64,000 bases of DNA from Oceaniferula spumae (GTDB taxonomy: Bacteria; Verrucomicrobiota; Verrucomicrobiia; Verrucomicrobiales; Akkermansiaceae): contig NZ_AP026866.1 in NCBI RefSeq assembly GCF_042849255.1, positions 4,340,001-4,404,000 of the forward strand, written 5' to 3'. Positions 22,891 through 32,169 of the stretch are shown piece after piece. Made by a program: the position numbers and the translations under genes. The notes below the pieces were generated by a model. That model was not told the origin of the DNA and did not search any database. It was given only the letters and a program-made list of their open reading frames with translations. Position 1 is the stretch's first letter, and every line of letters begins with the position of its first letter.

Positions 22891-25011
22891 TTACTTACGC
22901 TTTTCCTCTTCGCGTTTCTTGGCCTCGGCGATGACTTCGTCAGCCACGTTCTTAGGACAAGGTGCGTAGTGGGAGAACTCCATGGAGAACTGGCCACGAC
23001 CTGATGTCATGGTGCGCAGGTCACCGATGTAGCCGAACATGTCGCTCAGTGGGGCGTCTGCCTTGACGCGGATACCGGTAGGTGTGCGCACCTGCTCCTT
23101 GATCATACCGCGGCGGCGGTTAAGGTCACCGATGACGTCACCGACGTTGTCTTCAGGAGTGAAGACGTCGAGTTTCATGACAGGCTCAAGGATCTGAGGT
23201 CCGGCTTTTGGCATGGACGCGCGGTATGCAGCTTTAGCGGCGATCTCGAACGCAATGGCGGAGGAGTCAACTGCGTGCTGAGCACCGTCAACCAGAGTCA
23301 CTTTGAAGTTCAAGCAGGGGAAGCCAGCAAGAACACCTTTATCCTTGGAGGTCCGGAAGCCTTTTTCAACAGCTGGCCAGAATTCCTTGGGCACGTTACC
23401 ACCGACGACTTTGGATTCGAACTCGAAGTCAACGCCTTCGGCTGGATCAAGAGGCTCGATGACGTAGTCGATCTTACCATACTGACCGGAACCACCGGAC
23501 TGCTTCTTGTGAGTGTAGGAATCTTCCACACGCTTGGTGATGGTCTCGCGGTAGGCCACCTGAGGCTTACCAACTTCAACTTCCACCTTGTGGGTACGCT
23601 TGAGGATGTCCACCTTGATGTCGAGGTGAAGCTCGCCCATACCCTTAAGGATGGTTTCACCGGAATCCTGATCAGTTTCCACGATGAATGTAGGGTCTTC
23701 CTTCACCATCTTACCGATGGCAGTGCCGAGTTTCTCAGCATTGGCTTTGTCCTTGGGAGCAACTGCGATGGAGATAACCGGATCTGGGAACACCATTGGC
23801 TCGAGTGTGGCCGGGTGGTCTTTGTCACAGAGAGTGTGACCGGTTTGAACGTTCTTCAGTCCGACCAAGGCGACGATGTCACCGGCCTGTGCTCCTTCGA
23901 GTTCGATACGGTCATCGGCGCTCATCTCAACGATACGGCCTACACGCTCGGTCTTGCCGGTGAAGGTGTTGAGGATGGTGGCACCTTTTTCGAGTTTACC
24001 GGAGTAAATACGTGTGAAGGTAAGGGCACCGTATTGGTCGTCCATGATCTTGAATGCCAGCGCACGAAGTGGTGCGTCAGGAGTCACGATGGCAAACTCG
24101 CCAGTTTCGTTTCCTTCAGGGTCAACTTCAGGTTGTGGTGGAACTTCAGTAGGGGAAGGGAGGTAGTCCACAACGGCGTCGAGAAGAACCTGCACACCTT
24201 TGTTTTTAAATGCGGAACCGCAGTAAGTTGGGAAGAACGCAAGGTCGATGGTGCCTTTGCGGATGCACTTCTTGAGGTCCTCGATGCTTGGCTCGTTGCC
24301 GTCGAGGTATTCCATCATCAACTCGTCGTCCTGCTCAACGGCAGTTTCAACGAGTTGCGCACGGTATTCCTCTACTTTGTCGACCATGTCGGCAGGGACG
24401 TCTTGGATTTCGTAGTTCTCAGGCTGACCGGAGTCATCCCATACCCAGGCTTTGCGGGTAAGCAGATCGACAACGCCCACCATGTTGTCCTCGATGCCGA
24501 TTGGCAGGACCATGACGAGCGGCTTGGCTGCGAGCACGTTTTTGATTTGGTCAACAACGTCGTAGAAGTCGGCACCTGTGCGGTCGAGCTTGTTAACGAA
24601 GATCACACGGGCGACCTTGGATTCGTTAGCGTAGCGCCAGTTGGTCTCGGATTGTGGTTCAACACCACCGGATCCACAGAATACACCGATGCCGCCGTCG
24701 AGAACTTTCAACGAACGGTATACTTCTACGGTGAAGTCAACGTGACCGGGAGTATCGATGACGTTGAAACGGTATGGAGTTTTCCATTGCTGGGTGCTAC
24801 CAGGCCAGAAGCAGCTGACTGCAGCTGACTGAATGGTGATGCCGCGCTCTGCCTCCTGCTCCATGAAGTCGGTGGTGGACTCACCTTCGTGAACTTCGCC
24901 GAGTTTGTGGATTTTTCCTGTAAGTTTGAGGATACGTTCAGTGGTCGTGGTCTTACCAGCGTCCACGTGGGCGAAAATACCGATGTTTCTGTAGAGAGAA
25001 AGGTCTGACAT
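22891..25011 (-). CDS. fusA: Elongation factor G, second paralogue (EF-G II type)
   Basis: 706 residues. G1 AHVDAGKTTTTERIL, switch I RGITIQSAAVSCFW, G3 DTPGHVDF and G4 NKLD are intact, followed by domains II-V including KGMGELHLDIKVDILKR and RRGMIKEQV. It is a translational GTPase promoting translocation and, with RRF, ribosome recycling. The N-terminal sequence and GGSGQYGKIDY resemble what I remember of the second EF-G (FusA2) of marine gammaproteobacteria more than the str-operon copy at 26738-28891, so this is probably a distinct subfamily. It stands alone on the minus strand with its own promoter and terminator. Specialisation (recycling, stress or fusidic-acid tolerance) is inference. 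Confidence 0.93.
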   Translation of the reverse strand: MSDLSLYRNIGIFAHVDAGKTTTTERILKLTGKIHKLGEVHEGESTTDFMEQEAERGITIQSAAVSCFWPGSTQQWKTPYRFNVIDTPGHVDFTVEVYRSLKVLDGGIGVFCGSGGVEPQSETNWRYANESKVARVIFVNKLDRTGADFYDVVDQIKNVLAAKPLVMVLPIGIEDNMVGVVDLLTRKAWVWDDSGQPENYEIQDVPADMVDKVEEYRAQLVETAVEQDDELMMEYLDGNEPSIEDLKKCIRKGTIDLAFFPTYCGSAFKNKGVQVLLDAVVDYLPSPTEVPPQPEVDPEGNETGEFAIVTPDAPLRALAFKIMDDQYGALTFTRIYSGKLEKGATILNTFTGKTERVGRIVEMSADDRIELEGAQAGDIVALVGLKNVQTGHTLCDKDHPATLEPMVFPDPVISIAVAPKDKANAEKLGTAIGKMVKEDPTFIVETDQDSGETILKGMGELHLDIKVDILKRTHKVEVEVGKPQVAYRETITKRVEDSYTHKKQSGGSGQYGKIDYVIEPLDPAEGVDFEFESKVVGGNVPKEFWPAVEKGFRTSKDKGVLAGFPCLNFKVTLVDGAQHAVDSSAIAFEIAAKAAYRASMPKAGPQILEPVMKLDVFTPEDNVGDVIGDLNRRRGMIKEQVRTPTGIRVKADAPLSDMFGYIGDLRTMTSGRGQFSMEFSHYAPCPKNVADEVIAEAKKREEEKRK

Positions 25012-25093
25012 TGCTTTGTGTTCTTAGTTGTTGGGTTCGCACCATGGATGTGGTTGCGATAGAGTCGTGCCGAATCATCGACGCGGCGGCGTG

Positions 25094-25121
25094 TAACTAG
25101 CGGATTATGAACATTTGGCAA
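25094..25121 (-). promoter_or_regulatory. Candidate promoter for the minus-strand fusA
   Basis: Minus strand: TTGCCA (25121-25116), 16-nt spacer, TAGTTA (25099-25094); predicted start about 75 nt before the ATG. The -35 is the same TTGCCA as in the candidate rpsL promoter. Confidence 0.35.
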
Positions 25122-25232
25122 CATTAGATTGAGAAATATGATGTTTTTATGCTATTTTTTATCGACAAGAACGAGATCTCATTTTAATTCCCCTCCGCGT
25201 CGCGGCAACAGTGCCTCGACCGAAGAATGAAT

Positions 25233-25307
25233 GGCAGAGTAGCTCAGGGGTAGAGCAGAGGACTCATAAGCCTTTTGTCGGGAGTTCAAATCTCCCCTCT
25301 GCTACCA
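25233..25307 (+). tRNA. tRNA-Met (anticodon CAU)
   Basis: A 75-nt cloverleaf: acceptor GGCAGAG / CTCTGCT (G1-U72 wobble), D-arm GCTC..GAGC, anticodon loop CTCATAA (CAT), T-arm GGGAG-TTCAAAT-CTCCC and an encoded CCA. The anticodon stem GAGGA/GCCTT has an A-G mismatch next to the loop. The CAU anticodon with this loop could also be an isoleucine tRNA modified to lysidine; no initiator features (mismatched 1-72, three G-C pairs in the anticodon stem) are present. Confidence 0.88.
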
Positions 25308-25805
25308 TTCTTTCCCTCGTCTTTTAAAATAATGTTTTAAGCGAGGAGGCCCGGGCTTCGATCGGCAATTTTCTGAAGCTTTGTTTTGGCTCTCATGAGT
25401 TTCAATCACACTGAGCAGTTAATCTCTAAAGGATATACTTTTAAGGTTTCGCGGTTGATTTGAGCCAGCTCAGAAAAAAATGACGAAAATAATTCAAATA
25501 CGTCTTGCCAGACTGGGTTTGATTTGTATATTCGCCGCCCCTCGCCGCAGCCCAAGAGGAAAAACAGGGCTGTATTACATAGATAAAAGCTGCAGGAAAG
25601 CAGTTAAACTATCGGGTAGCTCCGGATAAGAGGCGGTTTTCGAGGTCACTTAATATACCTCGTGCCTCTTGGGCGCACCTCGGTGGTTTTTATGATTTCC
25701 CACCAGCTGGATTCTGTTTCTGAATTTAATTCACCAGCCAAATTTTCAAATAAACATCTCAGAAGAAACCTCTCTGAAACTTTAAACCAAAACCAAAGCA
25801 GGAAT
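25308..25805 (+). other. 498-nt non-coding stretch: rpsL operon upstream region and leader
   Basis: No gene is seen. The first part follows the tRNA; the candidate rpsL promoter lies at 25505-25532, leaving a leader of about 265 nt before rpsL. The leader contains the partly self-complementary GTGCCTCTTGGGCGCAC (about 25661-25677). It could hold an autoregulatory r-protein binding site, but I cannot identify one by eye. Confidence 0.4.
25505..25532 (+). promoter_or_regulatory. Candidate promoter of the str-S10-spc operon
   Basis: TTGCCA (25505-25510), 16-nt spacer, TATATT (25527-25532), preceded by an A/T-rich stretch (AAAAAAATGACGAAAATAATT). It is the best -35/-10 pair upstream of rpsL. Confidence 0.4.
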
Positions 25806-26180
25806 ATGCCTACCATCAACCAGCTCGTCCGCAAAGGGCGCAAAACACCGGTGACCAAGTCAAAGTCACGCGCACTGAACAACTGCCCGCAACGTCGTGG
25901 CGTTTGTCTTCAGGTTATGACCCGCACACCTAAGAAACCTAACTCCGCTCTTCGTAAAGTGGCCAAGGTTCGCCTTACCAACGGCCAAGAGGTGATCGCC
26001 TACATCGGTGGTGAAGGCCACAACCTTCAGGAGCACTCCATCGTTCTGGTCCGTGGTGGCCGGGTGAAGGATTTGCCTGGTGTTCGTTACCACATCGTTC
26101 GCGGTGCACTTGATACCCTCGGTGTCGATAAGCGTGGCCAGTCCCGCTCCAAGTACGGAACCAAGCGTCCGAAGAAGTAA
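25806..26180 (+). CDS. rpsL: Ribosomal protein uS12
   Basis: 124 residues from ATG 25806 (MPTINQLVRKGRK); the frame is open further upstream, but uS12 conservation starts here. TPKKPNSALRKVAKVRL, including the Lys of the KPNSA decoding loop (streptomycin site), and the GVRYHIVRG block are normal, so no streptomycin-resistance substitution is evident at that site. It opens the long ribosomal cluster. A weak AGGA lies 6-9 nt before the ATG. Confidence 0.97.
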   Translation: MPTINQLVRKGRKTPVTKSKSRALNNCPQRRGVCLQVMTRTPKKPNSALRKVAKVRLTNGQEVIAYIGGEGHNLQEHSIVLVRGGRVKDLPGVRYHIVRGALDTLGVDKRGQSRSKYGTKRPKK

Positions 26181-26212
26181 TTTTTTCAACTCAACTTTAA
26201 CTATATAATACC

Positions 26213-26686
26213 ATGGCTCGCCGCAAAAGAGTTTACAATCGCCCCGAAACTCGGGATCCACGCTACGATAGCCCCGTAGTCGGAAAACTGATCAGCAAGG
26301 TAATGCGCGACGGAAAACGTTCTGTTTCCGAGCGTATCGTCTATTCCGCGATCGACAAAGCTAACGAGGGAACCGACACCGTCGATCCTTTGGAAGTGGT
26401 CACACGCGCCCTTGAAAATGCCAAGCCACGCGTAGAGGTGAAAAGCCGTCGCGTCGGTGGTGCTACTTACCAAGTGCCTCTCGAAGTAGATCTTGGTCGT
26501 TCCGAGTCCCTCGCTATGCGCTGGCTCGTCACTTTCGCCCGCAATAAGAAGGGCACTCCTATGCACGTCGCTCTCGCCAACGAGATCAAAGACGCTGCCA
26601 ACAACCAGGGCAATGCCGTTCGCAAACGCGACGACATGCACAAAATGGCCCAGGCAAACCGCGCATTCGCTCACTTCCGCTGGTAA
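26213..26686 (+). CDS. rpsG: Ribosomal protein uS7
   Basis: 157 residues, normal length. MARRKRVYNRPETRDPRYDS, GGATYQVPLEVDL and the C-terminal MHKMAQANRAFAHFRW identify uS7, which nucleates assembly of the 30S head. The leader ACTATATAATACC-ATG has no SD; the ATAATACC box recurs before rplC and rplF. In other bacteria uS7 represses the str operon; whether it does here cannot be told. Confidence 0.97.
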   Translation: MARRKRVYNRPETRDPRYDSPVVGKLISKVMRDGKRSVSERIVYSAIDKANEGTDTVDPLEVVTRALENAKPRVEVKSRRVGGATYQVPLEVDLGRSESLAMRWLVTFARNKKGTPMHVALANEIKDAANNQGNAVRKRDDMHKMAQANRAFAHFRW

Positions 26687-26737
26687 CAGTTTACCGCCAG
26701 CGGTTTTTTTACGCACTCATCTAACTCCTCATCCGTC

Positions 26738-28891
26738 ATGTCTGAGAATCCCAATCATCCCAAACGCCCATATCCTCTGGAGCGTACGCGGAATATTGGG
26801 ATTGCTGCGCACATTGACGCCGGCAAGACCACGCTCACTGAGCGTATTCTGTTCTATACCGGTATGATCCATCGGATCGGTGAGGTGCACGATGGTGCTA
26901 CCGTGACTGACCACATGGAGCAGGAGCGTGAGCGGGGGATTACCATTACCTCCGCCGCTGTTACTTGTGAGTGGATTCAGAAAAAGAATGACGGTGTGTT
27001 CAAGCTCTTCGAAGGGCAGAAGGAGCGCATCAATATCATCGATACTCCCGGCCACGTTGACTTCACCGCTGAGGTGGAGCGCTCGCTGAGAGTTCTTGAT
27101 GGCGCCATCGTGGTCTTCTGTGGCGTTGCCGGTGTGCAGCCGCAGACCGAGACCGTCTGGCGCCAAGCCGACAAATACAAGGTGCCCCGCATCGTATTTG
27201 TCAACAAGATGGACCGCACCGGTGCCAACTTCGAAAACGTCTTCGCTGACGTCAAAGCCAAGTTCGGTGTCACTGCGGTCCGCATTCTTATCCCGATCGG
27301 TGCCGAGGAAAATCTTCTCGGTCAAATCGACGTGGTGAACATGAAAGCCGTCATTTATAAAGATGACGATGCCATGGGATCCACCTTCGATATCAAGGAT
27401 CTCGAAGGCGACACATTCGCCGAAGCCGAGTCCGCTCGCGAAGAGCTCGTCTCCACCCTCTGTGACAGTGACGAAGAACTCGGTGAGAAATTCCTCATGG
27501 AGGAAGAAATCACCACCGAGGATATCAAAGCTGCCCTCCGCCGCGCTACCATCGCTAACAAGGTGGTTCCAGTCGCAGGCGGTTCTGCATTTAAAAACAA
27601 AGGCGTCCAGTTCCTAGTGGATGCCGTGGTCGACTACCTCCCGAGCCCACTCGACATTCCAGCCGCCCAAGGTCATGAACCTGGCGACGAAGAAGTAGAA
27701 GTGCTTGCCGAGACCGACGATAACAAGCAGTTCTGTTCGCTCGCGTTCAAACTTTGGGCTGACAAATACGTTGGTAAACTTGTCTTCTTCCGTGTCTATT
27801 CCGGCACCGTTTCCAAAGGCGACATGGTTTACAATCCACGCACCCGCCGCAAGGAACGCATTGGTCGTCTGATCAAAATGCACGCGGACAAACACGAAGA
27901 CATTGAGACCTGTTACTCCGGTGACATCGCCGCCATCGTCGGCCTCAAGAACTGCCAGACCGGTGACACCATCTGCACCGAGAAGTTCGACATCATGCTC
28001 GAACCACCACTTTTCCCAGAGCCAGTTATCTCCATGGCGGTCGAGCCAAAAACGGTTGTCGACCAAGAGAAGATGTCTCTCGCTCTCACCCGTCTTTCTG
28101 ATGAGGATCCAACATTCCTCGTCAAAACCGACGAAGAAACCGGCCAAACCATCATCTCCGGTATGGGTGAACTTCACCTCGAAGTCATCGTCGACCGCAT
28201 GATGCGCGAGTTCAAAGTCGCCTGCGGTGTCGGTAAACCACAAATCGCCTACCGCGAAACCATCACCCAGCCACACGGCGGTGAAGGTAAACTCGTCAAG
28301 CAGTCCGGCGGTAAAGGTCAATACGGTCACGTCATTCTCGATGTGGCTCCTGGCGAAAAAGGCAAAGGCCTTACCATCGATGACAAGGTCGTCGGGGGAG
28401 CCATTCCTAAAGAATTTATGAACGCAGTGCTCTCCGGAGTGCGCGAAGCCATGACCAACGGTGTCATCGCTGGCTACCCTGTAGTCGATGTTCACGTCAA
28501 CGTCACCGATGGTTCTTACCACGATGTCGACTCGAACGAAAACGCTTTCAAAATGGCCGCCATCTTCGCCATGAAGGATGCCTTCAAGCAGGCAGGCCCG
28601 ATCCTCCTCGAGCCCGTCATGGATGTCGAGGTCGTCACCCCTGAAGAATATCAAGGTGATATCATGGGCGACCTGAACCGCCGCCGCGGTCAGATCCAAG
28701 AGATCGAAAACAAGCCTATGCATGCTGTGCTCAAAGCCATCGTGCCGCTCGCGGAAATGTTCGGTTACTCTACCGCCGTCCGTACCCTTTCTAGTGGTCG
28801 TGCCGACTACACCATGAAACCAGCCAGTTTTGAGCAAGTTCCGCAAAATGTCGTGGACGCTCTCACCAACGACTACGCATACGCAAGTTAA
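26738..28891 (+). CDS. fusA: Elongation factor G (str-operon copy)
   Basis: 717 residues with AHIDAGKTTLTERIL (G1), RGITITSAAVTCEW, DTPGHVDF (G3), NKMDRTG (G4), ISGMGELHLEVIVDRMMREF and a C-terminal SSGRADYTMKPASFEQVPQN. It is the canonical EF-G of the operon, following rpsG by 51 nt. tuf, which usually follows, is absent: the next gene is rpsJ. Domain IV appears complete. The leader TAACTCCTCATCCGTC-ATG lacks an SD. Confidence 0.97.
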   Translation: MSENPNHPKRPYPLERTRNIGIAAHIDAGKTTLTERILFYTGMIHRIGEVHDGATVTDHMEQERERGITITSAAVTCEWIQKKNDGVFKLFEGQKERINIIDTPGHVDFTAEVERSLRVLDGAIVVFCGVAGVQPQTETVWRQADKYKVPRIVFVNKMDRTGANFENVFADVKAKFGVTAVRILIPIGAEENLLGQIDVVNMKAVIYKDDDAMGSTFDIKDLEGDTFAEAESAREELVSTLCDSDEELGEKFLMEEEITTEDIKAALRRATIANKVVPVAGGSAFKNKGVQFLVDAVVDYLPSPLDIPAAQGHEPGDEEVEVLAETDDNKQFCSLAFKLWADKYVGKLVFFRVYSGTVSKGDMVYNPRTRRKERIGRLIKMHADKHEDIETCYSGDIAAIVGLKNCQTGDTICTEKFDIMLEPPLFPEPVISMAVEPKTVVDQEKMSLALTRLSDEDPTFLVKTDEETGQTIISGMGELHLEVIVDRMMREFKVACGVGKPQIAYRETITQPHGGEGKLVKQSGGKGQYGHVILDVAPGEKGKGLTIDDKVVGGAIPKEFMNAVLSGVREAMTNGVIAGYPVVDVHVNVTDGSYHDVDSNENAFKMAAIFAMKDAFKQAGPILLEPVMDVEVVTPEEYQGDIMGDLNRRRGQIQEIENKPMHAVLKAIVPLAEMFGYSTAVRTLSSGRADYTMKPASFEQVPQNVVDALTNDYAYAS

Positions 28892-28932
28892 CACCTATCA
28901 ACCCAACTCTGTAACTCTAACAAACATCCGCC

Positions 28933-29241
28933 ATGCAACAGCAGAAAATCAGAATCCGCCTCCGTGCTTACGATCACCGCGCTATCGACAAATCCGCTTT
29001 GGAGATCGTCGAGACCGCCAAACGCACTGGAGCTAAAGTCGCCGGTCCTATCCCATTGCCTACCCGCATTGAGAAGTTCAGCGTGAACCGTTCGGTTAAC
29101 CAGGACAAAAAGTCCTCCGAGCAATTCGAAATCCGTACCCACAAGCGCATGCTGGACATCGTTGATCCAACAGCACGCACCGTGGACGAGCTCAAGAAGC
29201 TCAACCTGCCAGCTGGTGTAGACATCGCCATCCGCATCTGA
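28933..29241 (+). CDS. rpsJ: Ribosomal protein uS10 (also transcription factor NusE)
   Basis: 102 residues: MQQQKIRIRLRAYDHRAIDK, GPIPLPTRIEKFSVNRS, FEIRTHKRMLDIVDP. Normal length. It is part of the 30S head and, as NusE, of antitermination complexes. It opens the S10 part directly after fusA (41-nt gap), so the str and S10 blocks are physically fused. The leader CTAACAAACATCCGCC-ATG has no SD. Confidence 0.97.
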   Translation: MQQQKIRIRLRAYDHRAIDKSALEIVETAKRTGAKVAGPIPLPTRIEKFSVNRSVNQDKKSSEQFEIRTHKRMLDIVDPTARTVDELKKLNLPAGVDIAIRI

Positions 29242-29296
29242 CCCGTCATCAGATCATTACAAATCTCAAATTACTAATCACCAATCCCATAATACC

Positions 29297-29944
29297 ATGG
29301 CACTAGGACTACTAGGAAAGAAAGTCGGCATGACTCGCATCTTCGATGCCGAGGCTGGCACCTCCATCCCCGTCACCGTCATCGACGTCGCTGGCAATGA
29401 GTTTCTCCAAGTTAAAACCACCGAAACCGACGGCTACTCCGCTGTTCAGGTTGGTTACGACGACCAAAAGGAATTCCGTTTGAATCTGCCCAAGCGCGGA
29501 CACTTCGCAAAAAGCAATGTTTCACCTAAGAAGCTTGTCAAAGAGTTCCGCTTCGATAGCGACTCTGACATCCCTAACACCGAGGAAGCGCACCCAGGCG
29601 CAGAGCTTTTCGAAGCCGGCCAGTGGGTTGACGTTCTCGGAACTACCAAGGGTAAAGGTTTCCAAGGTGTTGTTAAGCGTTACAACTTCTCCGGTCAGCC
29701 TGACTCACACGGCCACATGATGCACCGTCGTCCTGGTGGTGTTGGCGCAGGCACATGGCCCGGCCGCATCTGGAAAAACAAGAAGATGCCCGGTCGTCAC
29801 GGTGTTTACAACCGCACCGTCCAGAATCTCAAAATCGTTCAGGTTCGCCCTGAGGACAACGTGGTTCTCGTTTCAGGCGCCGTTCCCGGCCACAAAGGTG
29901 CTTACGTCACTATCCGCCCAGCTATTAAAAAAGCAGCTAAGTAG
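29297..29944 (+). CDS. rplC: Ribosomal protein uL3
   Basis: 215 residues. LLGKKVGMTRIFD at the start, TKGKGFQGVVKRYNFSGQPD and the tip loop HRRPGGVGAGTWPGRIWKNK, which reaches toward the peptidyl-transferase centre, are all present. The Gln in the GFQG context is the usual methylation site (PrmB) in other bacteria. The leader is A/C-rich (CTCAAATTACTAATCACC) and ends in ATAATACC-ATG without an SD. Confidence 0.97.
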   Translation: MALGLLGKKVGMTRIFDAEAGTSIPVTVIDVAGNEFLQVKTTETDGYSAVQVGYDDQKEFRLNLPKRGHFAKSNVSPKKLVKEFRFDSDSDIPNTEEAHPGAELFEAGQWVDVLGTTKGKGFQGVVKRYNFSGQPDSHGHMMHRRPGGVGAGTWPGRIWKNKKMPGRHGVYNRTVQNLKIVQVRPEDNVVLVSGAVPGHKGAYVTIRPAIKKAAK

Positions 29945-29978
29945 TATTTCTACTACTAACTAATTACTACATAGAACA

Positions 29979-30584
29979 ATGTCTAAAACACTCTCTATCA
30001 AAGACGCGCAAGCCGCGAACATCAATGTGATCGATGGTCACAAGGGTGACCAGGCTGTGCACGATCTCATCACAGCTTACCGTGCAAACCGCCGTAGCGG
30101 CACCGCTTGCACCAAGACTCGTGGTGAAGTGAAGGGCTCTAACAAGAAGCTCTGGAAACAAAAAGGCACCGGCCGCGCCCGTGCTGGCACCACCAAGAAC
30201 CCAGTATGGCGTGGTGGTGGTATCGTTTTCGGACCTCGTCCTCGCGACTACTCCAAGACCGTCAACAAGAACGTACGTCGCCTCGCACTCCGCAAGGTCC
30301 TCGGTGACCTCATCGCAGGTGAGAACGTGATTTCCGTTGACAGTTTCTCCGTCGCCGATGGCAAGACCAAGTCATTTGTCTCAGCGATCAAAGGTTACAC
30401 CGAGGCACGTAACGTGCTCGTCGTTGCCGAGAAGTTCGAAGACAAAACTTACCTTGCCGGCCGCAACGTTCCTAACGTTCTGCTGATCACCGCCTCCGAG
30501 ATGAATATCGAGCAGCTTCTGCGTGCCGATACCGTCATCCTCGTCGAAGACGCATACGAAACCCTCGCGCGCCGCACCGCTTAA
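29979..30584 (+). CDS. rplD: Ribosomal protein uL4
   Basis: 201 residues. The exit-tunnel loop region is visible as TRGEVKGSNKKLWKQKGTGR followed by ARAGTTKNPVWRGGGIVFGP. The C-terminal domain ends LEDAYETLARRTA-like (VEDAYETLARRTA). In enterobacteria L4 regulates the S10 operon; the sequence gives no direct sign of that here. It follows rplC by 34 nt with an A/C/T-rich leader. Confidence 0.97.
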   Translation: MSKTLSIKDAQAANINVIDGHKGDQAVHDLITAYRANRRSGTACTKTRGEVKGSNKKLWKQKGTGRARAGTTKNPVWRGGGIVFGPRPRDYSKTVNKNVRRLALRKVLGDLIAGENVISVDSFSVADGKTKSFVSAIKGYTEARNVLVVAEKFEDKTYLAGRNVPNVLLITASEMNIEQLLRADTVILVEDAYETLARRTA

Positions 30585-30620
30585 TTGCCACGGCCTAACA
30601 CCTAACCCATTTTCATCACC

Positions 30621-30905
30621 ATGAAAGATATCTACCAGGTCATCGACACCGTTCGCATCAGCGAAAAAGCCACACTCCTCCAGGAGCTGAACAACGAATA
30701 CGTTTTCAAAGTGGACCGCAATGCTAACAAACTCGAAATCAAGCGTGCCATCGAGCAACTCTTCGGCAAGAAGGTTGAAACTGTCCGCACCATGAACTGC
30801 AGTGGCAAGAAGAAACGCGAGCGTCGTGCTGACGCCGGCCGCACAGCCCACTGGAAAAAAGCCATCGTCCGTCTTAAGGATGGCGAGACTCTTGATCTCG
30901 TCTAA
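30621..30905 (+). CDS. rplW: Ribosomal protein uL23
   Basis: 94 residues: DTVRISEKATLLQELNNEYV, KVDRNANKLEIKRAIEQLFG, KKVETVRTMNCSGKKKRE. It sits at the tunnel exit and docks trigger factor and SRP; the Glu of the trigger-factor contact lies in the usual AIEQLFG region. Normal length. The leader CTAACCCATTTTCATCACC-ATG has no SD. Confidence 0.96.
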   Translation: MKDIYQVIDTVRISEKATLLQELNNEYVFKVDRNANKLEIKRAIEQLFGKKVETVRTMNCSGKKKRERRADAGRTAHWKKAIVRLKDGETLDLV

Positions 30906-30974
30906 TCCCGTCAGACCGACACCCTACATTTCACATCCGCTGAAAAACGATAACATCGAACCCAATAGCGAACC

Positions 30975-31814
30975 ATGCCTCTGAAAAAATTCAAACCAGT
31001 AACTCCTTCTAACCGCTACAAAGAGTGGCCAAGTTACGAAGAGATTACCAAGACTACGCCTGAAAAAAGCCTTACTCGCCCTCTGAAAAAGAGCGGTGGA
31101 CGTAACAACCAGGGCCGTATTACTTGTCGCCACAAAGGTGGTGGACACAAACGTAAATACCGTCTCGTTGACTTCAAACGCAACAAGCAAGACGTGCCAG
31201 CTACCGTGCTCAGCATCGAGTATGATCCTAACCGCACCTGCCGCATCGCTCTGATCCAGTATCAAGACGGTGTTAAAAGCTACATCCTCGCCCCTGTTGG
31301 TTTGGAAGTTGGTGCTACTGTGATTTCTGGCGACAGCGCAGCCCCCACACCGGGCAACGCAATGAAGCTCAGCAGCGTTCCTCTCGGAACTGCGATTCAC
31401 AACATCGAGATGACTCCTGGAACTGGCGGTAAGATCGCTCGTTCCGCAGGTCAGCAAGCTGTGCTCTCCAACCGTGAGGAAGGTGGCCACGCTCTGGTTA
31501 AAATGCCATCCGGTGAAATCCGTAAGTTCAACGGCAATTGCCTTTGCACCATCGGCCAGGTCGGTAACCGCGATCACATGAACGAGGTTTCCGGTAAGGC
31601 AGGACGCAGCCGCTGGAAGGGCATCCGCCCAACAGTCCGCGGTATGTGCATGAACCCCGTCGATCACCCCAACGGTGGTGGTGAGGGTAAGTCCAAGTCC
31701 GGTGGTGGTCGTCAGCACCTCACTTCACCTTGGGGTCACACCAAAGGTCAGAAGACTCGTAAGAAGTACAAGCCGAGCAACAAGTTCATCGTGTCCCGCC
31801 GCAAGAAGAAGTAG
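30975..31814 (+). CDS. rplB: Ribosomal protein uL2
   Basis: 279 residues. LKKSGGRNNQGRITCRHKGG, YRLVDFKRNKQDVPATV, LPLGT-type VPLGTAIHNIEMTPG and the conserved RGMCMNPVDHPNGGGEGKS, containing the His required for peptidyl-transferase assembly. The C-terminus TRKKYKPSNKFIVSRRKKK is normal. It follows rplW after 69 nt. Confidence 0.97.
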   Translation: MPLKKFKPVTPSNRYKEWPSYEEITKTTPEKSLTRPLKKSGGRNNQGRITCRHKGGGHKRKYRLVDFKRNKQDVPATVLSIEYDPNRTCRIALIQYQDGVKSYILAPVGLEVGATVISGDSAAPTPGNAMKLSSVPLGTAIHNIEMTPGTGGKIARSAGQQAVLSNREEGGHALVKMPSGEIRKFNGNCLCTIGQVGNRDHMNEVSGKAGRSRWKGIRPTVRGMCMNPVDHPNGGGEGKSKSGGGRQHLTSPWGHTKGQKTRKKYKPSNKFIVSRRKKK

Positions 31815-31855
31815 CAGGCCATTTTTAATTCCCAATTCTTAATTACTAATTCATT

Positions 31856-32125
31856 ATGCCACGCTCACTTAAAAAAGGCCCGTTCGTTGACCAGAAGTTG
31901 CTCGCTAAAATCGATGCAGCTGAAGCCAGCAAAGACAAAAAGCCTATCAAAACCTGGAGCCGTAAGTCCGTCATCACTCCGGACTTCGTAGGTCACACCT
32001 TCCACGTTCACAACGGCAAGACATTCGTCACTGTCTACGTGAACGAGAACATGGTCGGACACAAGCTCGGTGAATTCTCACCAACACGTATCTTCAAGGC
32101 ACACGGTGGTATCGGTAAGCGCTAA
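31856..32125 (+). CDS. rpsS: Ribosomal protein uS19
   Basis: 89 residues: MPRSLKKGPFVDQKLLAKID, KTWSRKSVITPDFVGHTF, VHNGKTFVTVYVNENMVGHK and LGEFSPTRIFKAHG. Normal. The leader CCCAATTCTTAATTACTAATTC is one of the repetitive A/C/T-rich spacers in the cluster. The next gene is not rplV but an unrelated exported protein. Confidence 0.97.
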   Translation: MPRSLKKGPFVDQKLLAKIDAAEASKDKKPIKTWSRKSVITPDFVGHTFHVHNGKTFVTVYVNENMVGHKLGEFSPTRIFKAHGGIGKR

Positions 32126-32169
32126 TCCGCTTTTCTGAAACATCGTCCAACATCCCATTCATTACCCGC

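Noticed and set aside
23275..24828. A 517-codon open frame antisense to fusA
   Set aside because: It has no family features, mirrors conserved EF-G codons on the other strand and reflects codon bias; fusA itself is unmistakable.
25233..25307. Initiator tRNA-fMet reading of the CAU tRNA
   Set aside because: The anticodon stem lacks three consecutive G-C pairs and position 1 is not unpaired C; elongator Met or lysidine-modified Ile fits better.
27614..28894. A 426-codon open frame antisense to the str-operon fusA
   Set aside because: Same reasoning; His/Asp/Phe-rich composition typical of antisense reading of EF-G.
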